The notes beneath the pieces were generated by a model. It worked only from the letters and a program-made list of their open reading frames with translations. It ran no database searches and had not been told where the DNA came from. From Youhaiella tibetensis (GTDB taxonomy: Bacteria; Pseudomonadota; Alphaproteobacteria; Rhizobiales; Devosiaceae): a stretch of DNA of 64,000 nucleotides. Shown here in pieces: positions 1 through 9,280 of the stretch. Both the position numbers and the translations under genes were made by a program. The stretch is from positions 4,056,001-4,120,000 of the forward strand of contig NZ_CP041690.1 in assembly GCF_008000755.1 (NCBI RefSeq). Direction: 5' to 3'. Within the stretch, counting starts at the first letter, position 1, and each line of letters opens with the position of its first letter.

Positions 1-1
1 C

Positions 2-880
2 GACCCGGCCAATCCCAACATGCCCCCGGTCGAGGTGGAGACCGTCTATATCCCCGAGGAGGATCGCGGCACGCTCTGCGTTTCCTCCCAGGTCGGTTGC
101 ACCCTCACCTGCTCGTTCTGCCACACCGGCACCCAGAAGCTCGTTCGTAACCTCACGGCTGGGGAAATCCTGGGCCAGGTGCTCATGGCCCGCGAACGGC
201 TCGGCGACTTTCCCGGCGGCTCGCGTCCCACCGACGGCCTTGTCCCCTCGGGCGAGACCCGCGCCATCACCAATATCGTGATGATGGGCATGGGCGAGCC
301 CCTCTACAATTACGACAACGTCAAGCAGGCACTGTTGATCGCCTCGGACGAAGCCGGCATCTCCCTTTCCAAGCGCCGCATCACCCTCTCCACCTCCGGC
401 GTCGTTCCCCAGATCGGCCCGACCGGCAGCGAGATCGGCGTGATGCTGGCCATTTCGCTCCATGCCGTGCGCGACGACCTGCGCGACATCCTGGTGCCGA
501 TCAACAAGAAGTGGCCACTAAAGGAGCTGCTGCAGGCCTGCCGCGACTATCCGGGCCTTTCCAATGCCCGGCGCATCACCTTCGAATACGTGATGCTGCG
601 CGACATCAACGATTCCGACGCCGATGCGCGCGAACTGGTGCGGTTGCTGGCCGGCATCCCCGCCAAGATCAACCTCATCCCGTTCAATCCCTGGCCCGGC
701 AGCAACTACGAATGCTCGACCTCCTCGCGCATCGAAAAGTTCGCCGATATCGTCAACCGGGCCGGCTACGCCTCCCCGGTGCGCACGCCGCGCGGCCGCG
801 ATATCTTCGCGGCCTGCGGCCAGTTGAAGAGCGAAACCGAGCGGCTTTCGAAGAAAGACCGGGAAGCCCTGGCGGGATGA
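2..880 (+). CDS. rlmN: 23S rRNA (adenine-2503-C2)-methyltransferase RlmN, 5' truncated by the window edge
   Basis: Radical-SAM methyltransferase that methylates C2 of A2503 in 23S rRNA and, in this family, A37 of some tRNAs. The frame is open from base 2, so the start lies outside the window. The visible 292 residues lack roughly the first 100 of a usual 380-410 residue protein. The radical-SAM cluster motif CTLTCSFC (CxxxCxxC) is at fragment residues 33-40, followed by the GMGEPL motif typical of RlmN. Near the C-terminus IFAACGQL carries the cysteine that resolves the methylated intermediate. The gene ends 18 bases before the next acetyltransferase gene. Identification is firm; only the N-terminal part is unseen. 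Confidence 0.96.
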   Translation, partial: DPANPNMPPVEVETVYIPEEDRGTLCVSSQVGCTLTCSFCHTGTQKLVRNLTAGEILGQVLMARERLGDFPGGSRPTDGLVPSGETRAITNIVMMGMGEPLYNYDNVKQALLIASDEAGISLSKRRITLSTSGVVPQIGPTGSEIGVMLAISLHAVRDDLRDILVPINKKWPLKELLQACRDYPGLSNARRITFEYVMLRDINDSDADARELVRLLAGIPAKINLIPFNPWPGSNYECSTSSRIEKFADIVNRAGYASPVRTPRGRDIFAACGQLKSETERLSKKDREALAG

Positions 881-898
881 CCCACACGCGGAGGCGCC

Positions 899-1318
899 AT
901 GGATATCCGGATAGTTCGCCTCGCGGAGGGTGAGGAATACCGGCTCTCCGCAGTAGCGCCCGACGTCTTTGACGAGCCGATCGATCCGACACGCCTCACC
1001 GCCTACCTGGCGATACCGAGTCACCTCATGGTACTGGCGTTCGATGGCGACCAGGTCGTCGGCCAATGCGCCGCCGTCGTGCACCGGCACCCGGACAAGG
1101 CGAGCGAACTCTACGTCGATGAGGTCGGCACCGCATCGAGCCACCTGCGTCTCGGGATCGCCACGAGGATGGTGCGCGAGATGTTCGCCTGGGGCCGCGA
1201 ACTCGGCTGCACCGAGGCGTGGCTGGGGACCGAGCACGACAACGTGGCTGCCAATGCGCTTTATCGGGCCCTGGGCGGAAAGGCTGCCTCCATTGCCTAT
1301 TACGAGTTCAGTCTCTAG
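899..1318 (+). CDS. GNAT-family N-acetyltransferase
   Basis: A 139-residue single-domain acetyltransferase. The acetyl-CoA binding loop is the LRLGIATRM stretch (residues about 82-90), preceded by a beta strand ending YVDEVGTA and followed by the usual NVAANALYRALGG helix that packs on the cofactor. A strong GGAGG stands just before the ATG. The substrate cannot be named from sequence. The fold resembles small AAC(3)-I-like or general GNAT enzymes, but I see no diagnostic residue for a drug substrate. It directly follows rlmN on the same strand and may be read through from it. Confidence 0.85.
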   Translation: MDIRIVRLAEGEEYRLSAVAPDVFDEPIDPTRLTAYLAIPSHLMVLAFDGDQVVGQCAAVVHRHPDKASELYVDEVGTASSHLRLGIATRMVREMFAWGRELGCTEAWLGTEHDNVAANALYRALGGKAASIAYYEFSL

Positions 1319-1417
1319 GCGCTCCCGGCCCTCTCCCCGCAAAGTTACCTATTCGTAAGCGGTGCGTTTACGCTTCGTTTGCTATGGTGCCGCCGTGATT
1401 CGCTCGCGGGAGACGTA

Positions 1418-2860
1418 ATGTCGGTGCCTTCCGGCGCTAGGGTTAAAATCGCGGTCGGCAGCCTGGTGCTCGCCACCGCCCTTGCTCTTGCCCCCTCACT
1501 CCATGCCCAGACCCAGGATCCGTCCGCCCCTGCCCAGACAGAGGCGCCGGAGCAGCCGAGCACGCCGGTAACCCCCGACGCGGGCCTTCCCGCCACCGTC
1601 GATCCGCTCGATGTCTCGCCGCCCGCCGGCACCCCGGTCAACGCCGCGCCCGACCAGACCCAGCAATCCGGACAGGCCGCTCTCGATGAAATCGAGAAAT
1701 CCATCACCGTCTCCAAGGATCGCGCCGACGAGCTGCGCCGCGAGATCGAGGAGATGTCGGGCGACCGCACCAAGCAAAACGCCGCGCTCATCGCCGCCGC
1801 CCAGCGCGTCAAGATGGCCGAAATCGAGGTTGCCTCGATGGAGGACAAGATCGGCGAGCTGATCGTAAAGGAACTGGAAGTGCGCGGACGGCTGGACGGC
1901 GCCGACACCGAGATGGCCAACGTCCTGGCCGCGCTCGAGCGCGTATCGCGCAATCCGCCTCCGGCCCTGTTGGTCGACCCCAACAACGCGCTCAACTCGG
2001 CCCGTAGCGCCCTGCTGATGTCGGCGATCTTCCCGCAACTGCACGCCAAGGCCGAGGCAGTCAGCACCGACCTCAAGCGTCTGGGAGAGATCAAGGCCGA
2101 AGCCATCGAAGAGGAAAAGCAGCTCAAGGCGAACTATGCCGTGCTCGAGGAAGAGCAATTGCGTATCGCCACCCTCATCGCGGCGCGCAAGAAGGGCATC
2201 GACCAGATGACGGCCCAGCTCGCCCAGGAGGAGCAGGAAGCGCTGTCACTGGCCGCGCGCGCCACCGATCTCAAACAACTTGTCGCGAGCTTGCAGGCCA
2301 AGGCGACCGGCGTCGCCGGCACCGGCCATCAACCGGAAGCGGCATCCTCCAGCACCTCTTCGCTGACGCCGGAAGCCATAAGGCTGGCCCTGGCCAACAC
2401 GTCCCGGACCGAGCCAGCATTTCCGTTCGATGCGGCAAAGGGTTACCTGGCCATGCCCTCGACGGGCACCAACGCCGTCGAGTTTGGCGGCAGCGATGGC
2501 TTCGGGGGTATCTCGCAGGGCCTCTCGGTCCTCACGCGCCCCGACGCGCAGGTCGTCGCCCCGGCGGACGGATGGGTCATGTATAAGGGCCCCTACCTCA
2601 ATTATGGCCAAATCGTCATTCTCAATCCGGGCAATGACTATACGATCCTTCTCGCCGGCCTTGCCGCGACCTCAGTCAACATCGGCCAGTTCGTCATGAT
2701 GGGCGAACCCGTTGGTACGATGGGATCACACACAATTGGCCGGACCGTGACCACCAGCGCTGGCGGATCACGACCGACCCTTTATATTGAACTGAGAAAA
2801 GACAACGCGCCCATCGACCCGACGGGATGGTGGGCCCCGAACCCGACGCAAAGTGGATAA
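1418..2860 (+). CDS. EnvC-like murein hydrolase activator (degenerate M23/LytM domain)
   Basis: A secreted protein of 480 residues. I chose the ATG at 1418 (GGGAGA seven bases upstream) over a TTG at 1379, because translation then begins with a clean signal peptide (residues 1-31, ending SLHAQ). A long coiled-coil region follows at about 85-290, then a C-terminal M23/LytM-like fold at about 350-470. The zinc-binding histidines of active M23 peptidases are absent: the HxxxD and HxH positions read QGLSVLT and ILLAGL. In EnvC a degenerate LytM domain activates amidases at the division site instead of cutting peptidoglycan. It lies six bases upstream of ctpA, an arrangement I recognise from other Hyphomicrobiales. 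Confidence 0.85.
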   Translation: MSVPSGARVKIAVGSLVLATALALAPSLHAQTQDPSAPAQTEAPEQPSTPVTPDAGLPATVDPLDVSPPAGTPVNAAPDQTQQSGQAALDEIEKSITVSKDRADELRREIEEMSGDRTKQNAALIAAAQRVKMAEIEVASMEDKIGELIVKELEVRGRLDGADTEMANVLAALERVSRNPPPALLVDPNNALNSARSALLMSAIFPQLHAKAEAVSTDLKRLGEIKAEAIEEEKQLKANYAVLEEEQLRIATLIAARKKGIDQMTAQLAQEEQEALSLAARATDLKQLVASLQAKATGVAGTGHQPEAASSSTSSLTPEAIRLALANTSRTEPAFPFDAAKGYLAMPSTGTNAVEFGGSDGFGGISQGLSVLTRPDAQVVAPADGWVMYKGPYLNYGQIVILNPGNDYTILLAGLAATSVNIGQFVMMGEPVGTMGSHTIGRTVTTSAGGSRPTLYIELRKDNAPIDPTGWWAPNPTQSG

Positions 2861-2866
2861 TTCCTG

Positions 2867-4252
2867 ATGAACCTGTCGCCAGTCCGCGCCGCCGCTATCG
2901 CGTTCGCGCTCATGCTGCCAACACTGCCTGCGGCGACTTTCGCGCAGGAAGAGCCCACCCCGCCGACCGAGGTCACCAAGGACGCCGATGCCGCCGCCCA
3001 GGCGCGCGATCCGTCCGAACTCTACTCGGACCTTAACCTGTTCGGCGAAGTGCTCGACCGGATCCGCGCCGAATATGTCGACGTGCCCGACGAGAAGGAA
3101 CTGATCCGCGCCGCCATTCGCGGCATGCTGACCTCGCTCGATCCGCATTCGGACTATCTCGCCCCCAAGGACTACGCCGACACCCAGCAGGACGTTTCCG
3201 GCCAGTTCGGCGGCCTGGGCATCGAGGTGACCATGGAGAACGACGTTCTCAAGGTCGTTTCCCCCATCGATGATACGCCGGCCGCCCGCGCCGGCATCCT
3301 GCCCAACGACTTCATCATCCAGATCGACGGGACCGACGTCCAGGGCATGGCGCTCGATGACGCGGTGGCCAAGATGCGCGGCACCGTCGGCTCAAAGGTC
3401 AAGCTCACCATCATGCGCGAAGGCCAGGACAAGCCGCTCGATTTCGACCTGACCCGCGACATCATCGCCATGCGCGCCGTGCGCATGAGCATGGAAGGCG
3501 ACGTGGCGGTGCTGCGTCTCTCGCGCTTCTCCGAACAGGCGTTCGTGGGCATCAAGAAGGCGATCGACGACGTCTACAAGGAACGCAACGGCGTTGCGCC
3601 CAAGGGCATCATCCTCGACCTGCGCAACAACCCGGGTGGCCTCGTTGACCAGGCCGTCTTCGTTGCCGACGCTTTCCTCAAGCAGGGATCGGTCGTGCTG
3701 ACGCGCGGCCGCTCCGACCAGGAAAGCGCCCGGTACGACGCCAAGCCCGACGCCCTCGATTCCAAGATCGCCGACGTCCCGCTGATCGTGCTGATCAATG
3801 GCGGCTCGGCCTCGGCTGCCGAGATCGTCGCCGGGGCGCTTCAGGACCACAAGCGCGCCACCCTCATCGGCACGCGCTCGTTCGGCAAGGGTTCCGTGCA
3901 GTCGATCATCTCGCTGGGCGAAAACGGCGCAATGCGCCTGACCACGGCCCGCTACTACACGCCCAACAACCGCTCCATCCAGGCCGCCGGCATCCAACCG
4001 GACATCACCATTACCGAGAACGTGCCCGAAGAGTTCAAGGGCCGCGACGAGATCATCGGCGAAGCGGCGCTTCCCGGCCAGATCGGCGGCGGCACCGAGG
4101 AGAAGGCGACCACGGGCTCGTCGGTCTACGTGCCGGCCAAGAAGGAAGACGACACCCAGCTTCAGTACGCCCTCAAGCTGATCAACGGGGAAGAGCACAA
4201 CGACGCCTACCCGCCCAAGTCCGATCAGCAGACCATCGCAAAGGTTAACTGA
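2867..4252 (+). CDS. ctpA: Carboxy-terminal processing protease (S41 family)
   Basis: A 461-residue periplasmic serine protease that trims C-termini of envelope proteins. It has a signal peptide (residues 1-26, ending ATFAQ), a PDZ domain at about 110-190 that reads substrate C-termini, and the S41 catalytic core at about 200-380. The catalytic serine is S316 in GGSASAAEI and the general-base lysine is K341 in SFGKGS, 25 residues apart as in other CtpA proteins. It is transcribed with the envC-like gene six bases upstream, consistent with a role in cell-wall remodelling. A strong terminator follows the stop. Confidence 0.95.
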   Translation: MNLSPVRAAAIAFALMLPTLPAATFAQEEPTPPTEVTKDADAAAQARDPSELYSDLNLFGEVLDRIRAEYVDVPDEKELIRAAIRGMLTSLDPHSDYLAPKDYADTQQDVSGQFGGLGIEVTMENDVLKVVSPIDDTPAARAGILPNDFIIQIDGTDVQGMALDDAVAKMRGTVGSKVKLTIMREGQDKPLDFDLTRDIIAMRAVRMSMEGDVAVLRLSRFSEQAFVGIKKAIDDVYKERNGVAPKGIILDLRNNPGGLVDQAVFVADAFLKQGSVVLTRGRSDQESARYDAKPDALDSKIADVPLIVLINGGSASAAEIVAGALQDHKRATLIGTRSFGKGSVQSIISLGENGAMRLTTARYYTPNNRSIQAAGIQPDITITENVPEEFKGRDEIIGEAALPGQIGGGTEEKATTGSSVYVPAKKEDDTQLQYALKLINGEEHNDAYPPKSDQQTIAKVN

Positions 4253-4275
4253 TTCCGTGTTAGAAACTGCAGGCC

Positions 4276-4315
4276 GGGGCGGGTGCTGATTCGGCACCCG
4301 CCCCGCTTGTTTTTT
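4276..4315 (+). terminator. Rho-independent terminator after ctpA
   Basis: A perfect 11-bp stem, GGGGCGGGTGC (4276-4286) with GCACCCGCCCC (4294-4304), and a 7-base loop, followed by a T-rich run to 4315. It separates ctpA from the next gene, so the YibQ-like to racemase group probably has its own promoter or depends on read-through. Confidence 0.9.
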
Positions 4316-4335
4316 GACCTATTGGACGGATTGGC

Positions 4336-5505
4336 ATGGCCGACGAGCTGAGCGCTCCCCTCAGTCGCAAGACCGACAGGAACCGCAAGGCGCGCGCCTT
4401 GCGCGGCAATCCCCTCCACCTGCCCCTGGCACGGCTGGGTTTCGCGGTTATCCTGGCGATCCTGGGCGCCGTCGCGGTAAGGGTCCTGGTGGTGAACGAT
4501 CCCCAGGGCGGAAGGCCGCAGACCACCGCCGATATCAATGCCAGCCGCACGGGCAATTCTGTTGCCAGCCAGGTCTCCTCGCCCAGCGTCGTCACCATCA
4601 CGGCCGATCCCGAAGAGACCCCGGCCGGAGCCGGCGGCGCCAGGATCATCTCCGTCGATCCGGGCCTGCCCGCCTCGGGCTCTTCCGACCCGGCCAACAC
4701 TCCCAATGAGTTCGGCGTCATTCCCGATCTCGCCGAGGAAACCCAGAACGGACCGATCCCGCGGGTTTCCGCCGACGGCCGCACCCCTTTCGCCGCCTAT
4801 TCGCGCGCCTCGGTGACCCCCGAAACCGCCGGCGGCAAGCCGCTCGTGGCGCTCATCATCACCGGCCTGGGTCTGAACCAGGCGGGCACGCTCGAAGCCA
4901 TCGACAAACTGCCCAGCGCGGTGACCATGGCCTTCGCGCCCTATGGCAAGACCCTCGACGTCACGACCGCCGCGGCCCGCAATTCGGGCCATGAGTTGCT
5001 GCTTCAGCTGCCCCTCGAACCCTTCGACTATCCCGATAACGACCCCGGTCCGCAGACCCTGCTCACCGGGCAGCAGCCCCGCGCCAATATCGACAAGCTC
5101 TATTGGCTGATGGCTCGGCTCGGCGGCTATGTCGGGGTAATGAACTACATGGGCGCCCGCTTCACTTCGACCGGCGCCGACTTCGCCCCCATCATGGAGG
5201 AGGTCGGCACGCGCGGTCTGGGCTATCTGGACGACGGTTCGTCCAATCGCTCCCTGGCCAGCCAGCTCGCCAATGCCAACAAGGTTCCCTTCGCCAAGGC
5301 GGGCATGGTGCTCGACAACAACCCTGCACGCGAACCGATCATGGCGGCCCTCGATGCCCTCAAGGCGCAGGCCGTCGAAAAGGGCTCGGCGATCGGCATC
5401 ATTTCGGCTCTTCCCGTTTCCGTCGCAACCGTCGCAGAATGGGCCAAGACTGCCGAGGACAATGGTGTCATTCTGGTGCCCGTTAGCGCCTTGATGAAAC
5501 GGTAA
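4336..5505 (+). CDS. Divergent polysaccharide deacetylase family protein (YibQ/DUF610-like)
   Basis: A 389-residue protein with an N-terminal cytoplasmic stretch, one membrane segment at about 35-55 and a low-complexity linker to about 150. The extracytoplasmic domain begins at PLVALIITGLGLN. That opening, the SAVTMAFAPYG strand and the HELLLQLPLEPFDYPDNDPGPQTL block are hallmarks of the YibQ (DUF610) branch of the NodB-like fold. The metal-binding residues of true polysaccharide deacetylases are not obvious, so catalysis is uncertain. It follows the ctpA terminator and precedes rppH by four bases. Confidence 0.85.
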   Translation: MADELSAPLSRKTDRNRKARALRGNPLHLPLARLGFAVILAILGAVAVRVLVVNDPQGGRPQTTADINASRTGNSVASQVSSPSVVTITADPEETPAGAGGARIISVDPGLPASGSSDPANTPNEFGVIPDLAEETQNGPIPRVSADGRTPFAAYSRASVTPETAGGKPLVALIITGLGLNQAGTLEAIDKLPSAVTMAFAPYGKTLDVTTAAARNSGHELLLQLPLEPFDYPDNDPGPQTLLTGQQPRANIDKLYWLMARLGGYVGVMNYMGARFTSTGADFAPIMEEVGTRGLGYLDDGSSNRSLASQLANANKVPFAKAGMVLDNNPAREPIMAALDALKAQAVEKGSAIGIISALPVSVATVAEWAKTAEDNGVILVPVSALMKR

Positions 5506-5509
5506 GACA

Positions 5510-6040
5510 ATGCCCAAGCCCATCCGTGAAGACATGCCCTATCGCGACTGCGTGGGGATCGCCCTTTTCAACGACAAGGGACAGGTCTTCATCGGCCGCC
5601 GGCGACCGGAGGACGATCCCGAGGATTCGGCCGAAGCGGGCGCTCCCTGGCAGATGCCGCAGGGCGGCATCGACAAGGGCGAGGCTCCGATCGAGGCGGC
5701 GACGCGCGAGCTCTTCGAGGAGACCAGCGTGCGCTCGGCCCGTCTGATCGCCGAAGCTCCTGAATGGATCTACTATGACCTGCCCGACGAGGCCCTGGGC
5801 ATCGCTCTCAAAGGCAAGTACCGCGGCCAGCGCCAGCGCTGGTTCGCTTTCGCCTTCACCGGCGAGGAAGCCGAGATCAATGTGATCGAGCCCGGCGACG
5901 GACACCCGTCCGAGTTCGACGCCTGGCGCTGGGAAGAGCTGACGCGCACGCCCGATCTCATCGTGCCCTTCAAGCATGACGCCTATCTCAAGGTAGTGGC
6001 CGCCTTCGCCGACATTCCCCTACCGGTGAGCGATGGCTGA
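5510..6040 (+). CDS. rppH: RNA pyrophosphohydrolase (Nudix)
   Basis: A 176-residue Nudix hydrolase that removes pyrophosphate from 5'-triphosphorylated RNA and so starts 5'-dependent mRNA decay; the family also hydrolyses dinucleoside polyphosphates. The Nudix box runs from about residue 53: GGIDKGE, then RELFEETS, which supplies the metal-binding glutamates. The N-terminal YRDCVGIALFN and the PWQMPQGG lead-in are typical of RppH. It overlaps the next acetyltransferase by eight bases, so the two are likely translationally coupled. Confidence 0.95.
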   Translation: MPKPIREDMPYRDCVGIALFNDKGQVFIGRRRPEDDPEDSAEAGAPWQMPQGGIDKGEAPIEAATRELFEETSVRSARLIAEAPEWIYYDLPDEALGIALKGKYRGQRQRWFAFAFTGEEAEINVIEPGDGHPSEFDAWRWEELTRTPDLIVPFKHDAYLKVVAAFADIPLPVSDG

Positions 6041-6473
6041 CATCCGGCGCCTCACCCAGGACGATCGAGCCGCCTGGTGCGCGCAGCGGCTCCTGCTGTG
6101 GCCGGGCCATAGCGAGGCTGAACTCGACGCCGAGGTTGGCCAGATGCTCGCCAGCCCGGATACGCCCGCGTTCGGCGCCTTCGAGGGCAAGGAACTCATC
6201 GGCTTCGCCGAGGCCTCCGTCAGGCCCTATGGCGATGGCTGCGAGACCGCGCCCGTCGCCTGGCTCGAAGGCATCTACATCGCCCCGGCCTATCGCCGTC
6301 ACGGCCTCGGCCGCGCTCTGGTCGAAGCCGTTGCCGACTGGGCCCGCGAGCGCAAGCTCTTCGAACTCGGCTCGGACGCGGCGATCTACAACACCACCTC
6401 CCATCTCAGCCATGCCGGCTGGGGTTTCGAGGAGACCGAGCGGATCGTGCTCTTCCGGCGGAAGTTGACGTGA
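6033..6473 (+). CDS. AAC(6')-like GNAT acetyltransferase
   Basis: A 146-residue GNAT enzyme resembling chromosomal aminoglycoside 6'-N-acetyltransferases such as the Acinetobacter AAC(6')-Ig type. Shared blocks are EASVRPYGDGCETAPVAWLEG, IYIAPAYRRHGLGRALV (acetyl-CoA loop), FELGSDAAIYN and the GFEETERIVLFRRKL ending. Length also matches that subfamily. Whether it confers aminoglycoside resistance cannot be read from sequence, since many environmental homologues have other or unknown substrates. It overlaps rppH by eight bases and the racemase gene by four (GTGA), so it is part of a housekeeping operon and not a mobile resistance cassette. Confidence 0.8.
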   Translation: MADIRRLTQDDRAAWCAQRLLLWPGHSEAELDAEVGQMLASPDTPAFGAFEGKELIGFAEASVRPYGDGCETAPVAWLEGIYIAPAYRRHGLGRALVEAVADWARERKLFELGSDAAIYNTTSHLSHAGWGFEETERIVLFRRKLT

Positions 6474-7156
6474 AAACTATCGGCCTGATCGGTGGCATGA
6501 GCTGGGAATCGACCGCCCACTATTATGCAGTCCTCAATCGCGAGACCGCCCGGCTGCGCGGCGGCCTGCATTCGGCGCCCGTCCTGCTCCATTCGGTCGA
6601 TTTCGCCCCGATCGAGGCCATGCAGCGCGCCGACAACTGGGAAGAGGCCGGCGCCAGTCTCGCTGCGGTCGCGGCCGGCCTGGAAGCGCAGGGCGCCGGG
6701 TTGATCGGGCTGGCGACCAACACCATGCACATCGTCGCGCCCGCCATTGCGGCCAGCCTGCATATTCCGTTCATCCACATCGCCGACCCCACCGCCGACG
6801 CTCTGCTGGCGGATGGCTACGACACCGTTGGACTGCTGGGAACCCGCTTCACCATGGAGATGCCCTTCTACCGCCAGCGGCTGGAAGCACGTGGGCTTAA
6901 GGTGCTCGTTCCCGAAGTCGGCAGGACCAATCTCAACGGCATCATCTACGAAGAGCTTTGCCTCGGCATAGTGCGCGAGGAAAGCCGCCTGACCTATGTG
7001 AGCGCCATCGAGCAACTGGCTGCGCGAGGAGCCCAGGCGGTGATCCTGGGCTGCACCGAGATCGACATGCTGATCGACGACTCCAATTCGCCGCTGCCGG
7101 TATTCGACACCACCGAGTTACACGCCAAGGCCCTGGTGGCCGCCGCGCTCGCCTGA
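6470..7156 (+). CDS. Aspartate/glutamate racemase family, YgeA-like amino-acid racemase
   Basis: A 228-residue PLP-independent racemase closely resembling E. coli YgeA over its whole length (MKTIGLIGGMSWEST start, LLHSVDF, EELCLG, LGCTEI and PVFDTT blocks). Classical members use two cysteines. Here the first position is Thr83 (LATNTMH) and the second is Cys195 (LGCTEI), the Thr/Cys pair I recall for the E. coli enzyme, which acts preferentially in one direction. It starts with GTG overlapping the stop of the acetyltransferase gene. Its physiological substrate here is unknown. Confidence 0.88.
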   Translation: MKTIGLIGGMSWESTAHYYAVLNRETARLRGGLHSAPVLLHSVDFAPIEAMQRADNWEEAGASLAAVAAGLEAQGAGLIGLATNTMHIVAPAIAASLHIPFIHIADPTADALLADGYDTVGLLGTRFTMEMPFYRQRLEARGLKVLVPEVGRTNLNGIIYEELCLGIVREESRLTYVSAIEQLAARGAQAVILGCTEIDMLIDDSNSPLPVFDTTELHAKALVAAALA

Positions 7157-7175
7157 CCGCGACGGCCCCGGAGCG

Positions 7176-8960
7176 CTAGAACTCGGACCAATCCTGGCCG
7201 ACGGCAACCTTCTCCTTGCCCAGATAGCTCCTGGCAGCCGCCTTGACGCGATCCTGGAGCGCCCGGACCGGCGCCTGCGGCGGCTCCCGTTCCTCAGCAT
7301 TGAAGACGTCGACGATCTTGTCGAGTTCGCTGGCCTGGGCCTCCGTCTGCTCGATCGCGGCATTGGTCTGTTCGACCAGCGCGGCGTTGTGCTGGGTCAT
7401 CTCGTCGAGTTGCCGGACAGCCGTCGACACCTCCTCGATGGCGCCCGCCTGCTCCCGGCTGGCCGTGGCGATGCCTTCGATGAGCGCCGAGTTCTCCTTG
7501 ACCGAATCCAGCATGGCCACGAGCTTGCTGGCCGCATCCGCCACGAGTCGTGAGCCGCCATCGACCTCGGTTGCGCTCTGCTCGATCAGCGCCTTGACCT
7601 CGGACGAGGCCCCCGCCGCGCTTTGCGCCAGGCGTCGCACCTCCACCGCCACGACGGCAAAGCCCTTGCCCGCGTCCCCGGCCCGCGCCGCTTCCACCGA
7701 CGCGTTGAGAGCGAGGAGGTTCGTCTGGAAGGCGATGTCGTCGATCATGCCGATAATGTTGGAAATCTTGGACGAGGAGGCGGTGATCTTCTCCATGGCC
7801 TCGTTGGCCCGGCGCATCACCTCCCCTCCCTCGCTTGCCGTGGTGCTGACCGTGCGCGCCTTGGCACTGGCCGACTCGGCCCGCTTGGCGTTCTCGACCA
7901 CCGTTGAGGCCAATTGTTCCATGGTCGCCGAGGTCTCCTCGATCGTGGCGGCCTGCTTGGTGGTGCGTTCGGAAAGGTCGTTGGCCCCGGAGAGGATTTC
8001 GCCGGTCGCGGTCTTGAGCGCCCGCGAGGTCGTCCGCAGGCGGCTCACGATCAGCGTCATCTGCTCGAGCGACTGGTTGAACGCCACGCGCAATTCCTCG
8101 TACTGACCGGTGAACTGCGTGTCGATCCGCCCGCTGAGATCCCCCTCGGCCATCCGCGCCAGGCTTGTCTTCAGTCGGTCGATGATGCCTTCGGCCCGTT
8201 TGCGTTCGGTAATGTCGGTGGCGAACTTGACCACCTTGACCGGCTTGCCCGCCGCATCGAAGACGGGGTTGTAGGAGGCCTGTATCCAGACTTCGTTGCC
8301 TCCTTTTCCGAACCGTTTGAACTCGGCGGCGATGAACTCCCCGGACCGCAGCTTCGCCCAGAAATCCTCGTATTCGCGGCTGGCGCCGTAGGACGGCTCC
8401 ACGAACATGCGGTGGTGCTTGCCTACGATTTCGTCGAGGCGATAGCCAAGGGTGGAAAGGAAGTTCTCGTTCGCGGTGAGGATCGTTCCGTCCATGCCGA
8501 ATTCGATCACGGCCTGTGCGCGCGAGATCGCTGCGATCTTGCCCGCCTGGTCGGCCGAGAGATTCTTCTGCTCGGTGATGTCGGTAGCAAACTTGATGAC
8601 CTTGACCGGTTTGCCATGCCGGTCAAGAAGCGGACTATAGCTCGCCTGCAGCCAGATCTCGCGCCCGCCCTTGGCGACCCGCCGATACTGGGCGGACTGA
8701 TATTCGCCCCGGGCCAGGCCCTGCCAGAAGGCGGCATAAGTCGGCGAGGCGGCTTCGGTCGGATCAACGAACATGCGGTGGTGCTGGCCTACCACCTCAT
8801 CGAGCGTATAGCCCACGGTATCGAGGAAGTTCTTGTTGGCCGTCAGAATGACGCCATCGAGCGAGAACTCGATAACCGCTTGCGAACGCATGATCGCGTC
8901 CACCTTGCTGCGTTCTTCGTTTTGAATGGAATGACGTGAGATAAACGGAAGCGATGTCAA
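7176..8960 (-). CDS. Soluble methyl-accepting chemotaxis protein with two PAS domains
   Basis: A cytoplasmic chemoreceptor of 594 residues. I place the start at a TTG (8960) preceded by GGGGGA; an ATG at 9092 in frame would add 44 unconvincing residues. Two tandem PAS domains (about 15-135 and 145-260) are close copies of each other, sharing FMFVxP-type and [16 protein letters not shown] blocks, and suggest a redox, oxygen or small-ligand sensor. A HAMP-like segment (about 270-320) leads to the signalling domain, whose tip reads [19 protein letters not shown]. No membrane segment is visible. The C-terminus is DWSEF, a fit to the xWxxF pentapeptide that tethers CheR and CheB. Confidence 0.92.
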   Translation of the reverse strand: MTSLPFISRHSIQNEERSKVDAIMRSQAVIEFSLDGVILTANKNFLDTVGYTLDEVVGQHHRMFVDPTEAASPTYAAFWQGLARGEYQSAQYRRVAKGGREIWLQASYSPLLDRHGKPVKVIKFATDITEQKNLSADQAGKIAAISRAQAVIEFGMDGTILTANENFLSTLGYRLDEIVGKHHRMFVEPSYGASREYEDFWAKLRSGEFIAAEFKRFGKGGNEVWIQASYNPVFDAAGKPVKVVKFATDITERKRAEGIIDRLKTSLARMAEGDLSGRIDTQFTGQYEELRVAFNQSLEQMTLIVSRLRTTSRALKTATGEILSGANDLSERTTKQAATIEETSATMEQLASTVVENAKRAESASAKARTVSTTASEGGEVMRRANEAMEKITASSSKISNIIGMIDDIAFQTNLLALNASVEAARAGDAGKGFAVVAVEVRRLAQSAAGASSEVKALIEQSATEVDGGSRLVADAASKLVAMLDSVKENSALIEGIATASREQAGAIEEVSTAVRQLDEMTQHNAALVEQTNAAIEQTEAQASELDKIVDVFNAEEREPPQAPVRALQDRVKAAARSYLGKEKVAVGQDWSEF

Positions 8961-9280
8961 TTTGTCCCCCAGACCAAATGCTGACGTCGGCGCTACTCCT
9001 GGCTTCCCCTCAGTATCGAGCCCGAAGCGAACGGCTGCGTTTATGAGCCCATCTGTAGTTCTGCCAATGGGGCGGCATGGCGGGTTCCGCAAATGACAGA
9101 GGGCGCCCGCGGGCGCCCTCGATCACTCAGCCAGATTGGACGGCCGCCCTTTCAGAGGCGCCCGCAACTGTCACCAATGCGATCCGCGCAAGATACATTC
9201 GCCTGCCCAAAGGCTACTACATAACCGAGCATGCTCTCCGCTCCTTAACGAATGCTTGCACAGGAACTTGCCTGTTGCCG
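8961..9280. other. 320-base gap between two receptor genes, with a 22-bp perfect palindrome
   Basis: It holds the promoter region and Shine-Dalgarno of the PAS receptor and the 3' flank of the upstream receptor. At 9099-9120 is a self-complementary 22-mer with arms GAGGGCGCCCG and CGGGCGCCCTC. It has no clear T-run on either side, so it is a weak terminator candidate at best. I see no credible gene in the gap. Confidence 0.6.

Noticed and set aside
6033-7156. Acetyltransferase and racemase pair considered as a transferred resistance island
   Set aside because: Overlapping starts and stops with rppH, matching base composition and no repeats or integrase nearby point to a native operon.
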